Shown here piece after piece: positions 1 to 5,790 of a stretch of 21,464 bases of DNA. The notes beneath the pieces were generated by a model. That model was not told the DNA's origin, ran no database searches, and saw nothing but the letters and a program-made list of their open reading frames with translations. Where the stretch lies: contig CAKSXW010000030.1 of NCBI GenBank assembly GCA_934518555.1, forward strand, positions 1 to 21,464, given 5' to 3'. The position numbers and the translations under genes were made by a program. This DNA is from an uncultured Faecalibacterium sp. (GTDB lineage Bacteria; Bacillota; Clostridia; Oscillospirales; Ruminococcaceae). Position 1 is the first letter of the stretch. Each line of letters opens with the position of its first letter.

Positions 1-86
1 GATGCCTACTACGCAAAGGCTGTGGCGTGGGCCGTGGAAACCGGCATCGTTGCAGGCACAAGCGAAACCACGTTTGGCCCGGATGA
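1..86 (+). repeat. SLH tandem repeat, copy 1
   Basis: These 86 bases match 181-266 at 85 positions; the one difference is C78 against T258. The repeat period is 180 bp, one SLH module. After base 86 the copies diverge. Near-identity at the DNA level, including synonymous sites, points to recent duplication or gene conversion. The array continues to the left outside the window. Confidence 0.93.
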
Positions 87-321
87 TCCCTGCACCCGTG
101 CACAGATCATCTTCCTGCTGTGGTGTGCAGCCGGTTCTCCTGAACCGAAGGCGATGAGCAGCTTCGGGGATGTTCCTGCGGATGCCTACTACGCAAAGGC
201 TGTGGCGTGGGCCGTGGAAACCGGCATCGTTGCAGGCACAAGCGAAACCACGTTTGGTCCGGATGAGATCTGCATCTGTGCACAGGCACTTGATGTTTTC
301 CATCGCGTGAATCCCGAATGA
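1..321 (+). CDS. SLH (S-layer homology) domain protein, C-terminal fragment
   Basis: The reading frame is open from base 1, so the gene begins upstream of the window; the first in-frame ATG at 22 is internal to a repeat and is not a start. The 106 visible residues hold one complete and one partial SLH module, with the pattern AYYAKAVAWAVETGIVAG, TTFGPDD, CTRAQ, then a hydrophobic helix and FGDVPADAYY. SLH modules anchor exported proteins to secondary wall polymers, so this is the wall-binding end of a surface protein whose other part cannot be seen. In the last copy the TRAQ motif reads CICAQ and the protein stops soon after (DVFHRVNPE), so the terminal module is shortened and lacks the Thr-Arg pair. 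A strong hairpin terminator follows at 395. Confidence 0.88.
   Translation, partial: DAYYAKAVAWAVETGIVAGTSETTFGPDDPCTRAQIIFLLWCAAGSPEPKAMSSFGDVPADAYYAKAVAWAVETGIVAGTSETTFGPDEICICAQALDVFHRVNPE
181..266 (+). repeat. SLH tandem repeat, copy 2
   Basis: Second copy of the 86-base block at 1-86 (85/86 identical). It lies in the final, partial SLH module of the protein. Confidence 0.93.
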
Positions 322-394
322 TGAGGGTGGAGCATTCTGGCCTGACCAGATGGCGAAAGTGCGGTGTTACCGACAAACTCCATAAGTAAATGAA

Positions 395-446
395 GGAACG
401 GCGCAGCGGACGGGCATTTGCCCTGAAGCTGCGCTGTTCCTTTTTG
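395..446 (+). terminator. Intrinsic terminator of the SLH gene
   Basis: GGAACGGCGCAGC (395-407) pairs with GCTGCGCTGTTCC (428-440), a 13-bp stem with one G-U pair and a 20-nt loop, followed directly by TTTTT at 441-445. It lies 74 bases after the SLH stop codon and fits Rho-independent termination of that gene. Confidence 0.85.
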
Positions 447-505
447 CACGCTGCCCGGAGGCAGCTTCTCCCTGTTTCTGCCGCAGGCAGCGGTTGTCGT
501 TGTTG

Positions 506-567
506 CACTGGGGCTTTGGTTGCCCCACCTGCGGCGGTGCCGTGCTGTTCGAATCCCTCTAGGTCCA
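506..567 (+). repeat. Degenerate repeat ending in tRNA-Ala-like 3' sequence, copy A
   Basis: Begins CACTGGGGCTTTGGTTGCC and ends in TTCGAATCCCTCTAGGTCCA (548-567). The last 21 bases (547-567) are the exact reverse complement of 770-790, the T-loop to discriminator end of the intact tRNA-Ala. The orientation is opposite to that tRNA. No D-arm or anticodon arm can be found upstream, so it is not a functional tRNA. Confidence 0.7.
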
Positions 568-645
568 AAAGACAGCGAGTGACTTATGTGCACGCAAAAA
601 GCAGCATCCCCGGTAGACATTCCTACCGGTTGGGACCCACGGGCT

Positions 646-672
646 AACCAAAGCCCCACTGGGGCTTTGGTT
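646..672. other. Perfect 12-bp hairpin overlapping repeat copy B
   Basis: AACCAAAGCCCC (646-657) and GGGGCTTTGGTT (661-672) are perfect reverse complements around a 3-base loop (ACT). No T-run follows on either strand, so it is not a typical intrinsic terminator. The right arm is the conserved start of both repeat copies. Confidence 0.6.
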
Positions 673-716
673 GCCAGCTGCGGCTGGCCGCCCTTCTTCG
701 AATCCTCTCTAGGTCA
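657..716 (+). repeat. Degenerate repeat ending in tRNA-Ala-like 3' sequence, copy B
   Basis: Starts with the same CACTGGGGCTTTGGTTGCC block as 506-524, has a diverged GC-rich middle, and ends TTCGAATCCTCTCTAGGTCA (697-716), a mutated version of the tRNA-like end of copy A. Same orientation as copy A, 151 bases further on. Confidence 0.65.
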
Positions 717-720
717 GCAT

Positions 721-768
721 AAAAAAGCAAAACGCCCTGCCGGGACACGGCAGGACGTTTTGTTTTTT
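721..768. terminator. Bidirectional intrinsic terminator (serves tRNA-Ala)
   Basis: AAAACGCCCTGCCG (729-742) pairs with CGGCAGGACGTTTT (748-761), a 14-bp stem with one G-U or A-C position depending on strand, and a 5-base loop. Plus-strand transcripts meet GTTTTTT (762-768). Minus-strand transcripts, coming out of the tRNA gene, meet GC then six U from 721-726. It lies immediately 3' of the tRNA. Confidence 0.85.
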
Positions 769-769
769 A

Positions 770-842
770 TGGACCTAGAGGGATTCGAACCCTTGACCTC
801 TCGGATGCGAACCGAACGCTCTCCCAACTGAGCTATAGGCCC
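770..842 (-). tRNA. tRNA-Ala (anticodon CGC)
   Basis: The minus strand gives a 73-nt cloverleaf: acceptor GGGCCTA/TAGGTCC, D-arm GCTC...GAGC, anticodon stem TTCGG/CCGAG with loop TTCGCAT (anticodon CGC, reading GCG), 5-nt variable loop AGGTC, T-arm with loop TTCGAAT and discriminator A. The third acceptor pair is G3-U70, the hallmark of alanine tRNA. CCA is not encoded. Position 49-65 is an A-C mismatch, a small oddity in the T stem. A consensus promoter lies upstream (856-884) and a strong terminator just downstream. Confidence 0.95.
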
Positions 843-855
843 TCAGGACCCCATA

Positions 856-884
856 AGTGTAACTCTGTTGGAAAGAGTTGTCAA
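856..884 (-). promoter_or_regulatory. Sigma-A-type promoter of tRNA-Ala
   Basis: On the minus strand TTGACA (884-879) is followed by a 17-bp spacer and TACACT (861-856). The -35 is a perfect consensus and the -10 matches 4/6. Transcription would begin about 7 nt before the tRNA 5' end at 842. The spacer holds an AACTCT/AGAGTT inverted repeat. Confidence 0.85.
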
Positions 885-896
885 GATATTTTGGGC

Positions 897-1724
897 TCAA
901 CGGTTGCCCAGCTGCCAGAAGGCCACGGTACTGGCGGCGGCAACGTTCAGGGAATCCACGCCGTGGGACATGGGGATCTTTACGGTATAGTCGCAGGCGG
1001 CAATGGTGGTGGCGGCCAGGCCGTCGCCCTCGGTGCCCAGCACCACGGCCAGCTTGGGCTCGTTGGCCAGGGCGGCATCGTCGATGCTCACAGAGCGGTC
1101 GCTCAGGGCCATGGCGGCGGTCTTGAAGCCCAGAGCCTGGAGCTGGGCCAGGCCCTTTTCCGGCCAATCGGCAGGGCAGCTGCCGATCTGGGCCCAGGGC
1201 ACCTGGAACACGGTGCCCATGCTGACCCGTACCGACCGGCGGCACAGGGGGTCGCAGCAGGAGGGGGTGATGAGCACAGCGTCCATGTTCAGGGCGGCAG
1301 CACTGCGGAAGATGGCCCCCACGTTGGTGGAGTCCACGATGCCCTCCAGCACAGCTACCCGGCGAGCATTGCGGCACACCTGCTCCACCGTCAGGGGGGC
1401 AGGCCGATGGAAGGCGCACAGCACCCCTCGGGTCAGCTCATAGCCTGTAAGGCTGGCCAGCATCTCCCGGTGGGCGGTGTACACCGGGGCATCTCCGCAG
1501 CGGTCCAGGATCTCCCGGGCCGGGCCGGTGACCTGTTTGCGCTCCATCAGCAGGGAGATGGGGCGGTAGCCGGCGTCCAGGGCCCGGGCGATGACCTTGG
1601 GGCTTTCGGCAATAAAAACGCCCTTTTCCGGCTCCAGTCGGTTCCGCAGCTGGGCCTGGGTCAGCCGGGCATAAACGTCCAGCTCCGGGGCGGAAAGATC
1701 GGTGATCTCAATGATAGTTGGCAT
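897..1724 (-). CDS. SpoU/TrmH-family RNA 2'-O-ribose methyltransferase
   Basis: A 275-aa protein with the three SPOUT (SpoU) motifs in order: NVGAIFRSA at 134-142, VLGTEGDGL at 228-236 and IPMSHGVDSLNVAAA at 250-264. These form the trefoil-knot SAM site and, in the family, methylate a ribose 2'-OH in rRNA or tRNA. The N-terminal ~110 residues (QLRNRLEPEKGVFIAESPKV) look like the substrate-binding domain of TrmH/RlmB-like enzymes. Length is normal for the family; the exact RNA target cannot be told. The ATG at 1724 has AAAGGAG 7-8 nt upstream. It is monocistronic: its own promoter lies at 1754-1782, just past the ABC transporter terminator, and the next gene downstream is tRNA-Ala with a separate promoter. 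Confidence 0.92.
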   Translation of the reverse strand: MPTIIEITDLSAPELDVYARLTQAQLRNRLEPEKGVFIAESPKVIARALDAGYRPISLLMERKQVTGPAREILDRCGDAPVYTAHREMLASLTGYELTRGVLCAFHRPAPLTVEQVCRNARRVAVLEGIVDSTNVGAIFRSAAALNMDAVLITPSCCDPLCRRSVRVSMGTVFQVPWAQIGSCPADWPEKGLAQLQALGFKTAAMALSDRSVSIDDAALANEPKLAVVLGTEGDGLAATTIAACDYTVKIPMSHGVDSLNVAAASTVAFWQLGNR

Positions 1725-1753
1725 GGAAAAGCTCCTTTGGCGTTGTTTTCTCT

Positions 1754-1782
1754 ATTGTAGCACAACCGGCCCTGCAATGCAA
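1754..1782 (-). promoter_or_regulatory. Promoter of the TrmH-type methyltransferase
   Basis: On the minus strand TTGCAT (1782-1777), 17-bp spacer, TACAAT (1759-1754), with an extended -10 TGC just before it. The -35 overlaps by two bases the U-tract of the ABC transporter terminator, so terminator and promoter are directly abutted. Confidence 0.75.
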
Positions 1783-1814
1783 AAAGCCGTGGACCGGTGC
1801 ACCGGTCCACGGCT
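1781..1814 (-). terminator. Intrinsic terminator of the ABC transporter gene (30-bp perfect palindrome)
   Basis: Bases 1785-1814 form an uninterrupted palindrome, each half being AGCCGTGGACCGGTG and its complement. On the minus strand the hairpin is followed by TTTTT (1785-1781). It begins 11 bases after the ABC transporter stop codon. Confidence 0.88.
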
Positions 1815-1825
1815 GGGAAAAAGGC

Positions 1826-4800
1826 TTACTCTGACCGCAGGGCCTTTACCGGGTCGCTGCGAGAGGCACTCTTGGCAGGGATAAAGCCGCCCAGGATGGT
1901 CAGCAGGGTGGCCAGGGCAATCAGCACCAGAGCAGCAGGCAGCGGCAATGTGGCCGTCAGGGAGGTACTGTCGGAAATGGAGCGGATGAGCATATTGCCG
2001 GGGATCAGCAGCAGCAGGCTCAGGCCCACACCCATGCAGCCGGAGCACAGGCCGATGATAAAGGTCTCGGCGTTGAACACCTCGGAGATGTTCCGCTTGG
2101 AGGCACCGATGGCCCGGAGGATACCGATCTCCTTGCGGCGTTCCAGCACGCTGATATAGGTGATGACGCCGATCATGATGGAGGACACCACCAGGGAGAT
2201 GGACACAAAGGCCACCAGCATATTGCTGATCATGTTGATGATCTTGGTAACGGAGGTCATCAGGGTGCCCACCACGTCAGTGTAGTGCACCACCTTGTCC
2301 TGGTGGCCCTGGTCCTGCTGGGCGGCGTTGTAGGCGTTCAGCTCCTGCACCACCAGGGCTTTGCTTTCAAAGTCCTTGGGGTAGAGGGAGATGGTGCTGG
2401 GCTTGTTGAGGTCGGCGTAGCCCAGGGCCTGGAGGTTGCCGTCGTAGGAGGCCGAGGCAGACTTCATGGAGGTTTTCATCAGCTCCAGCATATCCTCCTG
2501 GGACAGGTTCATCTGGATGGCGTTCTGGAAGGCACTGGCGTCGATCTTCAGGGCATTTTCCATCTGGCTGCTCAGCTGGGCCAGGTTGGACTGCAGGGCG
2601 GTGGTGAGCTGCTGGCTCATCTGGCTGCCCAGCTGCTCCATGGCAGAGGCCATTACCGTGCCTAGCTGGGCCTCCATGGCCTGGGAGATCTGAGCCGAGT
2701 AGGCTTCCATCACGGTGCCCAGAGCCTTTTGCAAGGCAGCACTGAACTGCTGCTGCAGGTCGGCGTCGGCCAAAAGCTCCTGGAGGGAGCTGGCCAGCAG
2801 CTGCCGGAACTGCTCGCTTTGCAGGTAGGACTCAAACCCGATCTTGTCCAGATGCAGGATGCCGTTGCCCACCACATAGTCCTTGTAGCCCTTCAGCAGC
2901 TTTTGCATCAGGGTCTGCAGGGCATCGGGGGAAAGGGACAGGTCCAGGTCTGCAAATACGCTGCTCAGGTCCACATCCAGCTCCGGCAGACCGCTGAGGT
3001 CCAGGGTGAAGTTGTCCGGGTCCAGCAGGGTGGAAAGGTCCAGGGAGCCGCCGCTGAGGTCAAAGGCTCCGCTGAGATCAAAGCGGAGGCCGCTGGTGTC
3101 CAGCTGAAAGGCGTTCTGGAGGGCGTCGGTGTCCACCGAGAACAGGGAGGCCATGTCCAGGGCGGTGCCGCTGTCGGAGCCAAAGGCTTCCCCGGTGAAC
3201 ACGTTGGTCTGGGGGTCTGCCAGCTGCTGCTGCACCATGGGGCTGGCCTTGGCCTGCTGGATCACATAGTCCGTAAGGTCCTGGGTATAACCGATGCCGG
3301 AGGACAGCATGGCAGCAGAGGAATCGGCCTTGGGCTGCACGATGCCCACGATGGTCAGGTCGGTGCCTTGGGCCACCAGGTCCTTCATGTAGGCGGTGTC
3401 ATCGGATTTATCCAGCCACACATGGTAGGTGTCGTCGTAGGTATAGCGGTCGGTGCTGTGGATGAGCTTGAACTTTTTGCCCAGAAAATCCTGGTAGGAG
3501 TAGGTCTTGAAGTCCTCCGGCAGGGTGATGTTCTGGTTCTGGGCAAACTGCTGGATCATCTTGTCCAGCTCTGCATTGTCCCGCAGGCCCAGGGCGTAGA
3601 GGGTGTAGTCTGTGACGCTGCCGGAGGCGTCCAGCACCAGCACGCACTCATTGTAGGCCTCCGGCCAGTGGCCGGCCTTTACATCGTATTGGGCGGCGTA
3701 CAGCTCGCTGGTCCGGGGCAGCTGGGTGAACACGCTGGTGTTCATCATGGAGGACATCAGGTTGTTGGAGGAGGACTCGGAGCTGATGCCCAGGGCCGAC
3801 AGGGAGGAGTCTGGGTTCACCTGCCGGATGCTGCCGTCCGGGTCCTGGCGGTAGATCTGAGGGGCAACGTTGTAGGCATACTCAATGGCAGTGGTGTTGT
3901 TGGCGATGGTGCAGTCCGGGCTTTCCAAAAACTGCTTCAGGGACTGCAGGTCGTTGGTGGCAATGCCGGAAACCATCTGGGTAATGAGCTGCCGCACCGG
4001 CACCATGCCCTCCTGGGTGTCAGCGGCGGTCTCGCTGCCGGAGGGCATCAGGGAGGTGATGTCCATGCCGCTGCTGAGGATCTGCAACGGGTATTCCGAC
4101 AAGGTGGACCGTTCCATGTCCTCGATGTAGTTGTTGACGCCGGTGGACAGGGAGATGATCAGGGCAATGCCGATGATGCCGATGGACCCGGCAAAGGCGG
4201 TGAGCAGGGTACGGGCCTTTTTGGTCCGCAGGTTGTTGAAGCTCAGGGCCAGGGAGGTCAGCAGGGACATGGAGGAGCGGCCCATGTTCTTGTGCACCGG
4301 GGCAGGCTTTTGGGTGGTGTCCGGCTGATAGGGCTGGGTGTCGGAGCAGATAACGCCGTCCTTCAGGGTGACGATCCGGGTGGCGTACTGCTGGGCCAGC
4401 TCCGGGTTGTGGGTGACCATGACCACCAGACGGTCCTGGGCCACCTCCTTCAGCAGCTCCATGACCTGGATGCTGGTCTCGCTGTCCAGGGCTCCGGTGG
4501 GCTCGTCGGCCAGCAGGATGTCCGGGTCGTTTACCAGGGCCCGGGCAATGGCCACACGCTGCATCTGGCCGCCGGACATCTCGCTGGGGTGCTTGTGGAG
4601 CTGGTTGCCCAGGCCCACCTTTTCCAGGGCCTCCATGGCCCGGCGTTTGCGCTGGGCCCCGGAGACGCCGGAGATGGTCAGGGCCAGCTCCACGTTGGCC
4701 AGCACCGTCTGATGGGGGATCAGGTTGTAGCTCTGGAACACAAAGCCCACGGTGTGGTTGCGGTAGGAGTCCCAGTCCCGGTCAGTGTACTCCTTGGTGG

Positions 4801-5002
4801 AGATGCCGTTGATGACCAAGTCGCCGCTGTCGTAGCGGTCCAGGCCGCCAATGACGTTCAGCAGGGTGGTCTTGCCGGAGCCGCTGGGGCCCAGAATGGC
4901 CACGAACTCGCTGTCCCGCAGGCTCAGGCTCACGTTGCTCAGGGCGTTTTGCACAAGGCTGCCGGTCTTATATTGTTTGCAGATCTGATGAAGTTGTAGC
5001 AT
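1826..5002 (-). CDS. ABC transporter, fused ATPase and FtsX/MacB-like permease with large extracytoplasmic domain
   Basis: A 1058-aa single-chain transporter. Residues 1-220 are a complete ATPase: Walker A GPSGSGKTT (38-46), Q-loop Q90, signature MSGGQMQRVAIA (142-153), Walker B DILLADE (161-167) and H-loop His198, of the MacB/LolD export subtype. A first membrane helix lies at about 265-287 (LTAFAGSIGIIGIALIISLS). Three more occupy the last ~140 residues, with the FtsX-type signature LERRKEIGILRAIGAS. Between them is an extracytoplasmic region of about 620 residues, far longer than the usual MacB loop. It includes a DLSG-rich stretch (about 635-692) and a Gln/Ser/Met-rich, probably helical part (about 745-830). 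The substrate is unknown; the subtype handles antimicrobial peptides, lipoproteins or peptidoglycan-hydrolase control. Start ATG at 5002 has a modest AAAGG about 10 nt upstream. No partner subunits are adjacent. Confidence 0.9.
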   Translation of the reverse strand: MLQLHQICKQYKTGSLVQNALSNVSLSLRDSEFVAILGPSGSGKTTLLNVIGGLDRYDSGDLVINGISTKEYTDRDWDSYRNHTVGFVFQSYNLIPHQTVLANVELALTISGVSGAQRKRRAMEALEKVGLGNQLHKHPSEMSGGQMQRVAIARALVNDPDILLADEPTGALDSETSIQVMELLKEVAQDRLVVMVTHNPELAQQYATRIVTLKDGVICSDTQPYQPDTTQKPAPVHKNMGRSSMSLLTSLALSFNNLRTKKARTLLTAFAGSIGIIGIALIISLSTGVNNYIEDMERSTLSEYPLQILSSGMDITSLMPSGSETAADTQEGMVPVRQLITQMVSGIATNDLQSLKQFLESPDCTIANNTTAIEYAYNVAPQIYRQDPDGSIRQVNPDSSLSALGISSESSSNNLMSSMMNTSVFTQLPRTSELYAAQYDVKAGHWPEAYNECVLVLDASGSVTDYTLYALGLRDNAELDKMIQQFAQNQNITLPEDFKTYSYQDFLGKKFKLIHSTDRYTYDDTYHVWLDKSDDTAYMKDLVAQGTDLTIVGIVQPKADSSAAMLSSGIGYTQDLTDYVIQQAKASPMVQQQLADPQTNVFTGEAFGSDSGTALDMASLFSVDTDALQNAFQLDTSGLRFDLSGAFDLSGGSLDLSTLLDPDNFTLDLSGLPELDVDLSSVFADLDLSLSPDALQTLMQKLLKGYKDYVVGNGILHLDKIGFESYLQSEQFRQLLASSLQELLADADLQQQFSAALQKALGTVMEAYSAQISQAMEAQLGTVMASAMEQLGSQMSQQLTTALQSNLAQLSSQMENALKIDASAFQNAIQMNLSQEDMLELMKTSMKSASASYDGNLQALGYADLNKPSTISLYPKDFESKALVVQELNAYNAAQQDQGHQDKVVHYTDVVGTLMTSVTKIINMISNMLVAFVSISLVVSSIMIGVITYISVLERRKEIGILRAIGASKRNISEVFNAETFIIGLCSGCMGVGLSLLLLIPGNMLIRSISDSTSLTATLPLPAALVLIALATLLTILGGFIPAKSASRSDPVKALRSE

Positions 5003-5102
5003 GGTGAGGGTGCCTTTCCCGATGGTCCTGAGGGGGCCAGGACGGTGTGTGAATGGTAAAAACTTCCGGTAAGCTCTGGAGGCAGAGAATACCCCTGAGC
5101 AT
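4968..5102 (-). CDS. Possible small upstream ORF (44 aa) overlapping the ABC transporter start
   Basis: On the minus strand ATG at 5102 has AAGGAG with 7 nt spacing, a better ribosome site than that of the ABC gene itself. The frame runs 44 codons and ends at 4968, passing out of frame through the ABC start codon at 5002. The product (MLRGILCLQSLPEVF...) has a short hydrophobic start and no recognisable domain. If translated it could act as a leader peptide that tunes transporter translation. It may equally be chance: a weak promoter match (TTGCTA, 17 bp, TATGCT at 5126-5098) would put the transcript start downstream of this ATG. Treat as a candidate only. Confidence 0.3.
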   Translation of the reverse strand: MLRGILCLQSLPEVFTIHTPSWPPQDHRERHPHHATTSSDLQTI

Positions 5103-5156
5103 AAGAAAACTCCTTGAGTTTAGCAAAAGCCTGTGAATAAAGTGTGTCTCTGCTGC

Positions 5157-5240
5157 AAAAAAATCCGGAATCCTGCTGCCAGAACCTGTTTTTAGGGGCT
5201 GGAAAGTGTTCCCAGCACCCAAGGACGGTTGCATTCCGGC
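5157..5240 (-). other. Candidate structured RNA element with U-tract, upstream of ABC transporter
   Basis: Read on the minus strand, CCGGAAT (5239-5233) pairs with ATTCCGG (5171-5165), followed by A and seven U (5163-5157). Inside it, AACC (5230-5227) can pair with GGTT (5186-5183). A strong stem-loop GGG.GCTGG/CCAGC.CCC lies at 5220-5195 with a bulged base on one strand. A closed multi-helix fold ending in a U-tract in a gene leader resembles an attenuator or the end of a small RNA. It matches no riboswitch class I recognise. Confidence 0.35.
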
Positions 5241-5257
5241 AAGAATCGTGTTATGGT
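5229..5257 (+). promoter_or_regulatory. Promoter-like site, plus strand
   Basis: TTGCAT (5229-5234), 17-bp spacer, TATGGT (5252-5257). Each hexamer matches 4/6. It would start a transcript near 5264, directly before the nested hairpin at 5270-5322. It overlaps the structured element on the other strand, so it is a weak call. Confidence 0.35.
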
Positions 5258-5263
5258 ATAAGT

Positions 5264-5380
5264 GCTATGGGCCCTCCGGGCGGTTCCTTTTTGGAAACAG
5301 CCTGCCCCCAAAGGGCCCTAAAAACCAGAAAACCACTGGGAAATGCGTCAAAATTATCCGCTGAATTTGGACACTTTTTT
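5264..5380 (+). ncRNA. Candidate short structured transcript (hypothetical)
   Basis: Starting from the promoter-like site at 5229, the first ~60 nt can form a nested hairpin: GGGCCCT/AGGGCCC outside, GGGCGG/CTGCCC within, TTCC/GGAA at the tip (5270-5322). At 5347-5372 GTCAAAATT pairs with AATTTGGAC (one mismatch), followed by AC and six T (5375-5380), a weak terminator pattern. The next promoter begins at 5385. Together this could be an independent ~115-nt RNA, but the promoter and terminator are both modest, and no known family is recognised. Confidence 0.25.
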
Positions 5381-5384
5381 CGGG

Positions 5385-5413
5385 TTGAAGGCGGCCTCCC
5401 TGCTTTATAGAAT
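5385..5413 (+). promoter_or_regulatory. Promoter of the three-gene regulatory operon
   Basis: TTGAAG (5385-5390), 17-bp spacer, TAGAAT (5408-5413), about 68 bases before the start codon of the first gene at 5482. Confidence 0.7.
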
Positions 5414-5481
5414 AAAGAGGGAAAAGACAAGGAAATGCATCAGGATTTGTCGCAGAGCCTTGGAGCAAGGAGGAAGTTACT

Positions 5482-5790
5482 ATGGAACGTTCGTTTTCGC
5501 CCATGATCCGGCAGTTTTCTGAGATCGACGGCTTGCAGCCGGCATACACACTGGTTTATTTCCTGGACCCGGAGGGGCCCCGGGGCTGTCGGCTGACAGT
5601 CTGCCGTACCGGCAGCCGCCAGCAGATGGATAGCAGGCATCTGGCTGCGGCACCGGAGACAGGCTATGGCATTATGCGGTATTTGTGGGAAAATAGCGTT
5701 CAGCCGGAGATCTGGCAGGACGTGGTCCAGGAGCTGATGGACACGATATCCATGGACGAGAAAGGCGGCGGAGCCCGTGGAGAACAATGA
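5482..5790 (+). CDS. Small DUF6514-like protein
   Basis: A 102-aa soluble protein without membrane segments or signal peptide. The ATG at 5482 has a near-perfect AAGGAGG 8 nt upstream. The layout resembles the small Clostridia family DUF6514: a Y-T-L-x-Y strand (YTLVYFLDPEGPRGCRLTV) and then a helical part with ENSVQPEIWQDVVQELM, the position where the family has V-x-P-x-x-L-x-D-V-V-E-D-F. The assignment is by pattern only and its biochemical role is unknown. It is the first gene of an operon, and its 3' end overlaps the start of the Spo0A-like gene by 14 bp, which suggests translational coupling. A role linked to that regulator is inference from position. Confidence 0.7.
   Translation: MERSFSPMIRQFSEIDGLQPAYTLVYFLDPEGPRGCRLTVCRTGSRQQMDSRHLAAAPETGYGIMRYLWENSVQPEIWQDVVQELMDTISMDEKGGGARGEQ

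Larger units (their letters stand above)
322..769. other. Gene-free region with decayed repeats and hairpins
   Basis: No convincing coding sequence is seen in these 448 bases. Overlapping open frames on both strands have no Shine-Dalgarno site and no recognisable protein content. The region holds the SLH terminator, two related repeats (506-567 and 657-716) that each end in tRNA-like T-arm/acceptor sequence, a short hairpin (CCGGTAG 610-616 with CTACCGG 623-629), a 12-bp hairpin at 646-672 and a bidirectional terminator. It resembles a worn insertion or recombination site next to a tRNA gene. Confidence 0.6.
5003..5481. other. Divergent intergenic region between ABC transporter and Spo0A-like operon
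   Basis: About 480 bases without a secure gene. It holds the possible upstream ORF (5102-4968), a structured minus-strand element with a closing helix and U7 tract (5240-5157), a plus-strand promoter-like site (5229-5257), a nested hairpin (5270-5322), a weak terminator-like hairpin (5347-5380) and the promoter of the plus-strand operon (5385-5413). Several signals overlap on opposite strands, so not all can be real. Confidence 0.6.

Noticed and set aside
506..567. A second functional tRNA on the plus strand
   Set aside because: Only the T-loop and acceptor 3' half match; no D-arm, anticodon arm or complementary 5' acceptor strand is present upstream.
107..831. Several overlapping open frames on both strands (about 80-156 codons) before tRNA-Ala
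   Set aside because: They read through repeats, hairpins and tRNA-like sequence, have no Shine-Dalgarno site, and show no protein-like conservation pattern.
2729..4999. A 756-codon plus-strand open frame across the ABC transporter
   Set aside because: It mirrors the minus-strand gene; its Gly/Val/Leu/His-rich composition is the antisense of a GC-rich coding sequence, with no domain or ribosome site. The minus-strand frame has every ABC motif.
5098..5126. Promoter TTGCTA - 17 bp - TATGCT for the ABC transporter
   Set aside because: Only 4/6 matches in each hexamer, and it overlaps the ribosome site and ATG of the possible upstream ORF; not strong enough to list as a feature.
5157..5240. SRP RNA, 6S RNA or a known riboswitch in the ABC transporter leader
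   Set aside because: The GGAAGCAGC-type SRP core, a long 6S-like bubble hairpin and known riboswitch cores were looked for and not found.
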